Source: Triglochin maritima (Eukaryota; Streptophyta; Magnoliopsida; Alismatales; Juncaginaceae). Taken from it: 64,000 bases of DNA. The notes beneath the pieces were generated by a model that made no database searches, was not told the DNA's origin, and saw only the letters and a list, made by a program, of their open reading frames with translations. Below are positions 49,759-59,500 of this stretch, in pieces. The position numbers and the translations under genes are program-made. Location: NCBI GenBank assembly GCA_963682175.1, contig OY821792.1, positions 31,804,652-31,868,651 on the forward strand, in the 5' to 3' direction. Numbering within the stretch: position 1 is the stretch's first letter; every line of letters begins with the position of its first letter.

Positions 49759-50010
49759 GATAAATTAGTAACCTACCAATTTTAGAACCTACCAATTTTA
49801 GAATGATACAAGAATGCCTAAAACTCATGGTTAAAACTGTAAATTTAAATTCGGGCTCGTGGTTCGATTCGTTTCGTTAAAAGCACGATTAAAGCTTGGT
49901 TTGAAACTACGAGCTGCGCGACGAGTCACATTCGGCTCGGCAAAATAATTAATTCAGTTCGGCTCGGGTCGTTAAAATTCACATTTTCGTTAGAATGCAC
50001 TGCACATACG
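49759..50010. repeat. Dispersed repeat R, copy 3
   Basis: Third copy of the repeat described at 48025. It ends at CACTGCACATACG, where a GC-rich stretch with repeated AGACGYGTCCGTTCCTCC words begins (50010-50110). Confidence 0.85.
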
Positions 50011-50245
50011 AATTCACATTTCCTCCCCCAGACGTGTCCGTTCCTCCCCAAGACGCGTCCGTTCCTCCTCCGCCAGACGCGCCAGTTCCTCTCCAAGACG
50101 CCATCTCCGTTAAAAACCTCGAAACTGGGTTTAGGAGTAGACCGGTTGGATGCAGGATGGATGGATGGCTGAGATTGTTAGGATTCAAAATGTTAGTTGA
50201 GGCAATTAGAGATATATTGTGAAGTATTTGGTTAGAGACCGGCAT
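50011..50245 (-). other. GC-rich stretch with short Gly/Ser-rich frame
   Basis: On the minus strand an ATG at about 50104 opens a frame reading MASWRGTGASGGGGTDAS, built from imperfect 24-30-bp repeats. No family was recognised. It could be an accessory ORF of the neighbouring Harbinger-like element or a chance frame. Confidence 0.25.
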
Positions 50246-50559
50246 GGTTGTTTACAAGAAAATATCGGAAAATGAATTTTGTGGTGCAGGAAATCAATGG
50301 AAAAGAAAAATCAATGAAATTCAGTTTTCTTTTGACAAAATTCATGTTGTTTGTGCATTTTGTGGAATTTGTTAGAACTTAAAATGTTAGAATTCATCAG
50401 AAAATAAAAATAAGTTATCTTCCATGTTTAACAAACAACAACGTTTAACAAAAAATAATGTTAACATGCATTAAATGGTCAATCAAGCCACATTGAATTA
50501 GCTAAAACATCACACATTTGATCTGATATTTCTTTCTTTTGTTGTTGAGATAATTCAGC

Positions 50560-51700
50560 TTAAGTTGTGTCTTCTTCTCATTCTTCTTCTGATGCTTGAG
50601 TATCATCTTCGATATCATTCAACTCATCATCAAAATCTTCAAGTAAATCACTACTATCTTCTTTGCGAAATCTTCAAGTAAATCAATACTATCTTCTTTG
50701 CGAACCAAATTATGCAACAGACAATATGCTAAACAATTTTCACTTAAGTTTCAAAAGGAAAAGGCATACACCCTGTTAATATGGCGAATCCGTGTTTGAC
50801 AAACCCAAAAGTATGTTTTATGACCATTCTCAGTTGAGAGTGGTAGTAGTTAAAGTTCTTGACAGCATTGAACGGTAACTAGTCACCATCATATTCACTT
50901 AGATGATATCTTCCACCACGACATGGACAAATGAATTACGGTCTATTTGGGTAGCCATCATCAAATAAGTAATACTTACCTGATGACACTTTCAAATCGT
51001 TGTCTCTTGTCAATGAATCTTGTAGTATACGAACATCAGCCGCAAAACCTTCCCACCTAGCAAGGATATACGTAAATTTCATGTTAAAGTTGCACGTTGC
51101 CATATTATTTTGTGATAAGTCTCATTTCATGTTTCTATATTTTGTTGTTTCTTCTCCATATATTGTAGCTTTTTACATGAGTTTCATCAATTGCACCAAT
51201 GCAATCCTGGAAAAAATATTGGTCATGTTAATTGGTTCACGAGTGCAAGAACTAATTAACAAGTAAGCATTACCTTAAAAATGTGGGAATACTTTTGGAT
51301 CATTCTTGATTCTATCAGGAGTACCAGATGAGTGATCAACTGTCAAAATATCATGAAGTCTCACAATTGCATCAAGCATCTTATTAAAATATGTGATAAC
51401 GTTCCAACTCGATCTACGAAATCGTTCCACATTCACCCAATATCGTTGGTCTTGATTCATTATAACAAGAAACATTGCTAGTTGTTCTTGCACTGCTATA
51501 TTATTTGTGTCATTGATAACACCCTCAGTGGTTAAAAAATTACAGAATTTTTAGAAAACATGTTGTCGTATTCTATAAATTTTTCTGCAATTAAATATTT
51601 CATTAGGTAGTGTAGGATTCAATAATCGACGAACGTATGATTGACCCTCTGCTGTAAATTCTTTTAGCTGGTACATGACTGAGCATTTGTGCATTTACAT
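50560..51700 (-). pseudogene. PIF/Harbinger-type transposase, decayed
   Basis: On the minus strand, pieces of a Harbinger transposase follow one another in the expected order: QEQLAMFLVIMNQDQRYW, FRRSSWNVITYFNKML, then DCIGAIDETHVKSY, FTYILARWEGFAADVRIL, SGKYYLFDDGYPNR, then CRGGRYHLSEY, and on the C-terminal side a VIKHTFGFVKHGFAI-like and a YCLLHNLVRKEDS-like stretch. The acidic residues in IDETH and DDGYPNR correspond to the catalytic DDE set of this superfamily. Stops and frameshifts interrupt it, for example TAA just after DDGYPNR and TAG after RRNNKI. Near 50640-50700 a short in-place duplication (TCTTCAAGTAAATCAMTACTATC) is visible. Element ends were not found. Confidence 0.85.
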
Positions 51701-52908
51701 ATTGAGCACATTGTGCGATAAAACTAGTGTTGTTTTCATATATTTTTTCTCCTTATTTCTTCATCTTCTTCAACTATCTGCCAAAAAGATTTGTCTTCGT
51801 CCGTTTTCAAAGTCAACCTGGAAATATCATGACGTGTAAACCAACATGAAGACTAATCATAAGTAATTTCTATCATTTATTAAACGAAATTGTAACATTT
51901 ATTAAACAAAATTGCAACACCTAACCAAACTGAAATCACGATTCAGCCATTCCAAACCAAACCACAAACATTATACTCTGTCATAAAAGTGGCAAAGTTT
52001 CCGGTTGGACTTCCATTTGGCCACTGTATTTAGTTATACTAAGGAAATAAAAATATCACTTTCATTCTAAAAATTGAAAATTTTCATATTTGCGATTTGT
52101 ACATTGTCATGGATAAATGTTATTGTAACTCCACCCTTCCTGTCAGTAAGTAGCCTTCTGAAATCGAGCTGCGAATCTATTGTTCCCTACCTTCTCATGT
52201 TCCCATTAAAATGCTTTAAATGTTTTGACATGCCCGTGGGCATTATAGTTTTATACATCATGTTGCATCAAACCACAAGTTAATAAGCTAGTTGTTTTTT
52301 GTTGCAATCTACAACATCTTTATTTACATTCACCACGGAGAACATGGTCTATACTCTGCTATGGTTACTCTTTTTTTTTTTGAATTAAACTCTGACTTAC
52401 ACCCACACCTTTTATTTGTGTTTTCACAAGTGCATAAAACCAAACCAAACCACAAACATGATTCTCCACAAATTGCAACATTTATTAAACAAAATTTTAT
52501 CTCCTAAGAACTCATGATAAAAGGCTTACCCTCTTGGTGGTGACGGTGGGAGTGAGAGGGTGTGTCTGGTTGGGGTTGTGATGGGTCGGCAATGGGTTGG
52601 AGGCCTTCGTTTCTGGGTGCACAAACCCCCCTTACGGGTGGTTGTATTGGGTTTTTTGCATATTTTTCCTTTAGTTTCTTTTGAGAGTTTTAGGGTCTAT
52701 TTTGTAATTTCTCCTTCTTCATTGTAACCCTGCAAATACTTCAATACAAAGAAAATGGATATCAATTGACCTGCCAAAAAAATTGTTGCCTTCTTCGTTT
52801 CCTATAGTCTATAGAGGCGTCAGATTCCGTCATATATATAGGAGTGATATGGTATTCTTAACATATGTTAACATCAATTTACTCATGCTAATAACTTCAA
52901 ATTCGGAC
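51701..52908. other. Transposon-derived and unassigned sequence
   Basis: Left part is probably 5' sequence of the Harbinger-like element. Around 52540-52770, a GGTGGTGACGGTGGG-rich stretch followed by a T-rich tail and CAATACAAAGAAAATGG resembles the 3' end of a non-LTR element, but no coding domain supports it. Confidence 0.3.
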
Positions 52909-53155
52909 TTTAAATCGAAAAATCCAAACCATAGATCTTAATCTAGAATTCATATTGTTTGTGTACCAAAATCAAAAAAATTGAATGTCATTTTATATTG
53001 GATCAAAAGATGGAAAAATGAACGTATTACATTTGTCAAAAAATTCGATCTCTTGATCCCATATGAAATAACATCCAACTTTTTTGATTTTTGGCACACA
53101 TAAATAATATGAATTCTATATTAAGACCTATGGTTTGGATTTTAGATTTGCAACG
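52909..53155. repeat. Long foldback element with ~95-bp arms
   Basis: Left arm about 52909-53011 and right arm about 53048-53153, inverted, separated by about 36 bases. The arms share AAATCCAAACCATAG, TCTTAATMTAGAATTCATA and AAATCAAAAAARTTG with about 85 percent identity by eye. A foldback MITE is likely. Target duplication not identified. Confidence 0.85.
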
Positions 53156-53579
53156 TTGGGTCATCATTGCCTCTGCTTCACCAATCAAGAGTGTTCATAG
53201 GGGCCTTGATGATTTCAAGGGAGAAGAATGTGCTTCTGTTCCTATCTTTCAAAATGAGTTGCCATTGGTGTTGGGGTTGAGATGGGGAGTTGGGACTAGG
53301 GTTTGTGATTATATTTTGGAGATTTCAACACACCTCAAGTTTGCAATCATGTTCCTATTTGCTTTATCGCTTCTCCTCCATAGTATCTCGAACAATATTA
53401 CTATCATCGAACAGTGTACAGTTCGTGACATTTTAGGTTTTGGACAAGACACAAAAAACGTTTGATGAAATGCCCAAGAAGAAAGACATATCGATGCATT
53501 ATGATTGATACATACATGCGAGCAACAATCTAATTTGAAGCTTATGAATTCATGGTCAATTATAAAATTTGAGTGCGAA
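53156..53579. other. Unassigned stretch
   Basis: An open frame of about 100 codons on the plus strand (to 53465) has no recognisable similarity. It may be part of the LTR element that follows. Confidence 0.25.
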
Positions 53580-54270
53580 ATGTGGTCATATCAATAATAC
53601 ATGACTATTTTCCCCAGTTCAACCTTGAGGACAAGGTTTAAAATAATGGGAAGGAATGTAAAGAATCGGGATCATTCAGCTAGCCGATGTAATCCAACGG
53701 TGGAGATTCAAAGTCTTTAGAGAGGGAGTATCTGTTTAATCGGTTAACTGGTGGGGTTTGAGTTATTGTTCAATCAGATAGGATGTTATCTAACGACAGA
53801 GAAGGGATGACTTAAGTCGAGATGTGCGGCCAAGGATTGAGGAGATCTGAGCGATCGATTGGCAACCTGATTATCCAGATCCGTCGACCCGTAACCAGCT
53901 GTTCTTCTCCTTCATGCCACTTTCATGTTTTTTAGATATTTCCTGACATTTTTTATTAAGCTTGTACGAACCAGGGATTATCGTTGCTTAAGATCCAGAT
54001 AGGAAGCTTAAGCATGTAATTAGATTAGGCAGCTTTTTTCATCTCTTTTCACACTGAAAAAGGGTTTTTCCCTGAACTATAAATAGTTAAAAGAAATAGA
54101 AAATGGGTATCATCTTCTACCCAAAAACTTGGTGTCGTTAAGGTGATTTGGAGGCAGATGTTCCTCGGAATACCTCATCGGATCTCAGAGGTGCTCAAAG
54201 TCCTCTCCATTTCGTCCAAATTCCTTTGACTCAGTCAAAATCCACCTTCACGGGTGGACTGATTAGTGGA
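53580..54270 (+). mobile_element. LTR retrotransposon remnant: internal 3' end, LTR, PBS-like site
   Basis: CAGTTCAACCTTGAGGACAAGG encodes QFNLEDKV followed by TAA, typical of the end of a retrotransposon polyprotein. A purine-rich tract (AATGGGAAGGAA) precedes TGTAAAG at 53657. The likely LTR runs 53657-54123, contains CTATAAATAG at about 54078, and ends TACCCA. Just after it AACTTGGTGTCGTTAAGG resembles a degenerate primer-binding site of Athila/Tat-type elements (normally TTGGCGCCGTTG). Internal sequence on both sides of one LTR suggests recombination. Confidence 0.5.
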
Positions 54271-55849
54271 TCCACAAGGGCACTTCCCACGAAAGAATTT
54301 TCAAATAGACCTTTGTTTCGGAAGGCGTACGCATGAATTTCCTTACCCAAATCATACAATTCAAGGTGGGAACAAGCGGGAAGTACACTTGCAAGAGTCA
54401 CACCATCCGGTTCAATCCCCTGGCCAACCATTTGCCGTAGGCGCAAAATGGCATCTTCAAACATATTATTCTGGCCCAGTTTGAATATGCAACCTGGCCC
54501 AGTTTTGCGTACTTCGCAATCAGGGAATTGTTTGTGAATGTCTTCCCCTCGGTGTAAAATCCAGTGCGCAGTCCATAACCGTGAAGTTCCTTTTCATAGC
54601 GCAACCCGACCCTCCGTTCCAAATTCGAGCATGCAAGTGCGATGCTAACGAATGTAAATGAGCTCAGTTCAATCTCATCCTTTAGCATATCTGAAACACA
54701 ATTCTTTTCAAGATGAATTATTAAAAAAAAAGTAACCGCAATATAATACCAAAACACCAAAATGACATCATAAAGCAACCAACCTACGAAAATGATGTCT
54801 ACGATTCTACGAACACGTACTCTACAACTACAAGTTTTCAGCGATGAGTTCCTATGGGTGAAATTTCCAACACTTCTGCAAAGTTCTGCTGTACAATCAC
54901 GTCTTCCATATTTTCTTTTGAGATTGGTCTAACCTAGTAATTAAAAGTTAAAACCTAGCTCTAGATAGAACTTCAGTAAAACAAAGCTCAAAGGTTGTTC
55001 CTTATTCCACGTGATTGAATTTGCAGCATGAACTGAATTTCATTTTTAACAAAAATATCAAAGCTATGCTGAAAAGGAATGTATTTCTCATTACCATCAC
55101 AACCGACTCATTTTCCCATTTTTCGCACCGGAGACTCAAAAACTCAAACCCTTGTCTATTATTTAACACCGAACTAAATTGTCCAGTGTGAAATACGTTA
55201 TATCAGTACAAAAGCAAGATCTTTTAAGTTCAAACATACAAAACCACAACCAAAGTTAATAAGAGAAATACCCAAAAGTCAAACTTTAAACACAATCCCT
55301 CACTACTATCACTAACTAGAACCCATTTAACAAATTCCGCAAAGATCAAAACTCAAACCCTCTGTTCCATTCATCACTTAAAACAACACTTTCAACACTT
55401 CAAAGGCACAAAATCACAACCAAAGATAATATAGAATACACCCCAAAGTGAAACTCTTAACACAAATTCCACGAGACCTGATCCCTGTCGGTAATTCCAT
55501 CAAACACCTTGAGCGCGCACTCGAGGTGCTCACATTTGGCGTAGAAGGTGACGAGAGTGTTGGCGACGGTGACGGAGCGGGAGTGGAAAGACTTGACTAC
55601 GGCGGCGTGGAGCTGGCGTCCGAGAGGGAGGTCGCGGAGGGCGGTGGCGGCCTTGAGGGCGGCGGGGAAGGCGAAGTGGTCGGGCGCGACGCCGAAGGAG
55701 GTCATGGAGACGTAGGTGGAGAGGGCGTGGGATTGGGTTTGGGAGCGGAGGAGGGTCACCCATTCCGACTGGGTTAGGGTTAGGGTTTGGGTTTGGGTTT
55801 GGGGAAGAATGGTGGTGGACATGTTTTGCTTGCTCGCTTATTATCGTTG
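54271..55849 (-). pseudogene. Truncated duplicate of the PPR gene
   Basis: Corresponds to about 44246-46400 of the first copy. Exon 1 remnant is 55822-55464 and exon 2 remnant is 54690-54271. Three defects are visible: a 234-bp deletion (matching 45797-46030 of copy 1) with AATT microhomology, which removes the end of exon 1 and its splice donor; a loss of about 60 bp in exon 2, replaced by GGCCCAGT near 54472; and loss of all sequence after GSALVD, so most PPR motifs and the DYW domain are gone. The MITE found in the intron of copy 1 is absent. Confidence 0.92.
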
Positions 55850-56576
55850 ATTTAAATTTCAATTTGGTTAAATTAGTACGAGGTTTTCTTTTCATTTTTA
55901 AATTAGATTTTCATTTTTAGCGGTGATTATTAGTTAGTTCACTTTTAGATATAAAAGATAATGCAGTATGTAGTATGTACTTCATCTTAAACCTCACACG
56001 AGTTTACTAAGAAATAATGAGCTAAAATTTTAAATTATTTGCATTGATTATAATTTGTGATAATTGCTAAATAAATTGATTTTCACTTCGAGACGAAAAA
56101 AATTCCGACTCCTTTCCTCACCGGATCCAGGCGCTTCGCCAAACATTTTGGTGATGTTGATACTGGGAATGTGAGTAAAATTGAAGCAAAAATCATGTTT
56201 TAAGATACAAAACGGAATGAATATTAAATGAATTATGAAGGCAAAATGGTAATTGTTAGAACGATTTAAGTAGTTTTCCGACGACGAATATTAGTTCCCT
56301 ACAACAAAACATTAGTTTTAAAAACACAACATACTTTAATAGTTATGTGTGTTTCTAATTTTAAAAAAGAAAAGAAAATTACACTCGACATATAACATGT
56401 CAAATGGACAATTAATTTTGAAATTATAATGTGTTTTGAAAAATATACTAGTAGAGGGATGAAACTGTAATTTACAGCAGCAAAAATAGTAATAAGAAAG
56501 GAAAAGCGATGGCTTCGGGTTGGGGATCAAATTAGGGTTTGATCGAAGGGCAGGAGGGTTGGTTGAGAGTTGGAGG
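55850..56576. promoter_or_regulatory. Head-to-head intergenic region, copy 2
   Basis: Spacer between the truncated PPR pseudogene and the modular gene. It resembles copy 1 only at its two ends. The last 60 bases (GGGGATCAAATTAGGGTTTG onward) are shared with the leaders of fragments A and B and are probably 5' UTR. Confidence 0.4.
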
Positions 56577-59500
56577 ATGAAGGTGGTGTTGCGTTCCCGA
56601 TCGGAGAAGGAGATCACTCTGGAGGGGTTCAAGTACCCCTTATTTCCTTCTTCTCCTTTGGACGATGAACAACTCGGTCGGCAATCTAATATTTTCTTCT
56701 TCTTCTTCTTCTCATCATCATCATCATTAGGATAGTTAATTAGGGTTTACAATTTACATCCATCCATCCATCGATTAAGTGTTATATATGTTATTAATCT
56801 TTGGATGCATGCAGCAGAATCCCCGCCAGAACCACCGACTGACATGGAAGGGATATTGGAAGACCTTCACCATACTTGGAAGGTCTTACAGTTGATCGAT
56901 CTTCCGAACCTCGACTACGACCAATTTGACCATCTCAATTTTCACAAATTACCTTATATTCACATGGTTTGGGGCTATCGAGGCGAGACCAAGGATTTGG
57001 AAGCACGCGGCCGCACCAGAGACAACATGACCATCGAAGATTGGCGTTCTCACGTTATACGTATCGGCCACCTTGTCTTGGCATGTCTCAGGTTGAATTT
57101 CTTGACACAAATCCAATCCCATAAGGAAAACATAGACGAAGTCAATATCGTCCTCAAGGTTGATAGGGAGGCACCTCAAGCTAGGATACAACAATTTCAA
57201 CACTATTCAATCGCCCTGCATGTCAACAGTCAGTGTGATGTGTGTATTACTTTCAATCAAACCTTCTTGTATATAAAGGATAGATATTTGCCGTTAATTA
57301 GTTCTTTCTTTCTTTCTATCTAACCATCATCAATGTCTTTCCAATGTTAACAATAATATGCTCTTCTTCTTCTTCTTCATCTTTATTAATACAGATTTTT
57401 ACTGCATATGGTAGTTCACTTTCCTTACAACGTCATGCACCATATCCTCTTCTCGTTCAAGTTTTGTGCTATCAAGGGCTACTGGTGCGCTGACTTTTTT
57501 TCTTTCTTTTGAAATTAAAATAGTATATACTCTTCCCTTCTATTGTGATCTTAATTACTTGTTAATTACCCTGGCCTTATTGTAGGTGCTCTTTGAGTTG
57601 ATTATTGAGGGTGCTACACGTTGTGATTCTCCTGAGGTAATTTTCTCTCTCTCATCGTTTCTCTTCTTCTGATTTCTACCTATCTCATTCCAATTGGTAC
57701 TTTCAGGGAATGAAAGAATGGGTAACCAAAAAGATTGAGGAGGACTATATTTCACAAAGAGTTTTTGGTAAAAAACTTCCCTATCTTTCTTTTGCACAAC
57801 TCTAAGTATTGTTCGTTTTTATAGTTTTGCTTACAATCCTTAACATCTCCATCGAAGTACTTCGTCATCTTTTTTTGACATTAGCCATTGATGGTGTAAT
57901 TAATTAGCATTTAAATCATAAGTTGGCCCGCGGACCCTAGGTGTGATAACAACCTTTTACTTTGAAGTCTTCTGCCTACGTATTGCTATCGTGTAGTAGC
58001 CTAAGATTTTCAGGTCTGAAGTGGATTATTCAGTTCCCTATTCTTTAGGGTTTATTAGAATAATCTTTTATTTCTTAAAAGATTCAATAGGAAAACAAAA
58101 GATCTATTCTTTTTATCTACTCACTTTCCTCTCAAGGATGCGATTTGTTTGCACGAAAACGATAGAGAAGTAGAGAACCACCAACCTTTTGAGTCGTCGT
58201 TTCAAAATAGGTTCTAGAATTAAAGTTTGTCTTGTTCAAAATTTATATTAAGATTATTTCTTCCGTTGCCTATTCAGAATCAAAGGAAAATGTGTATGTT
58301 AAAACAAAAAAAACAACAAATCGTATACTGTGTGAAAAATGCACTCCTTTGAGTATTATTTGCAAAGATCAAAATGTGTCTTTTTGGTCCTTCAACTTGT
58401 TGGCACAGCACAGGACCTTGGTAAATGACTAGATATTCCAACTGATATACAGGCTTTTGGTAGGTTTTGTAATATCCTAATTAAGTCTGGTGGCCACATA
58501 TCGATTAGGTTAGGCATACCTTTTCTGATATCAATCGTCTTGCTATATATCGACTTGGCTTTACTTTTCTGTAGGTTCTCTTAGGAGACCGGGAAATGAT
58601 ATTTTCTGCACAACCAACTTCGATGGAGTTGATATTTTGAATTGCTCCCAAATGAAGGTGGCATTGTCAACCCGCTTTAAGCGGTTGATTACTATGGAGA
58701 ACTTCAAGTATCCCTTCCGTTCTTCTTCTTTTGATGAGGAACAGCACGGTGGTGGATTCGGTAATACGTTCTTTCTACTTCTTCCATTTCAATCCCATGC
58801 ATCCAAAAAAACAAGCACTTTCTTCGATGAACAAGTATGAGACATTGAATTTGAACGTCCAACTTGTCCCTTTCTACATTTTTATAATCTTGGAATGATA
58901 TCAAATATGAGTGGGCGACTGTGTTGCAGCAGAATTTTCACCAAATCCAATGGACATGGAGAGGATATTGGACGACATAGATGATGCTAGGAAGATTCTA
59001 GATTTGGTGAATCACCATGACCTTGACCACAACAAATTCACTCGTCCTCTATTTTCTGAGCTGTCAACGTGGACAAACATGATGAAAGCCTATCAACAAG
59101 AGACGATACGTTTGGAATCACGTGGCCGCACCAGAAGTACCATGACAATGGGTGATTGGCGTTCCCACCTTATACACATTGGCCGCTTAGTCTTGGCAGA
59201 TCTCAAATGGTTTTCCTTGTCACACATGGGTGAGTTTAAGAAACAAAATGAGGAAAACACCAATAAGGATGCACCTGAAATTAGAAATGATCAATTTCCG
59301 ACACTTATCTGCTGTGTGAGGCCGAGGCCGGACAGTTTTTGTGATGTAAGTTTGTTGCAATCGCCCTTTAATTATATGAATACCTACAGGATTTTCCATT
59401 TTGATGAATTAGTATCTTCTCTTAATTACTACAGATTTATAGTGCATACACGGAGATCTACAGATTATTACGTAGACGCTTGTGTCCACCTATCACTCAA

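Noticed and set aside
53091..53465. 124-codon plus-strand frame
   Set aside because: Its first part lies in the foldback arm and the rest shows no domain. There is no sign of selection or splice structure.
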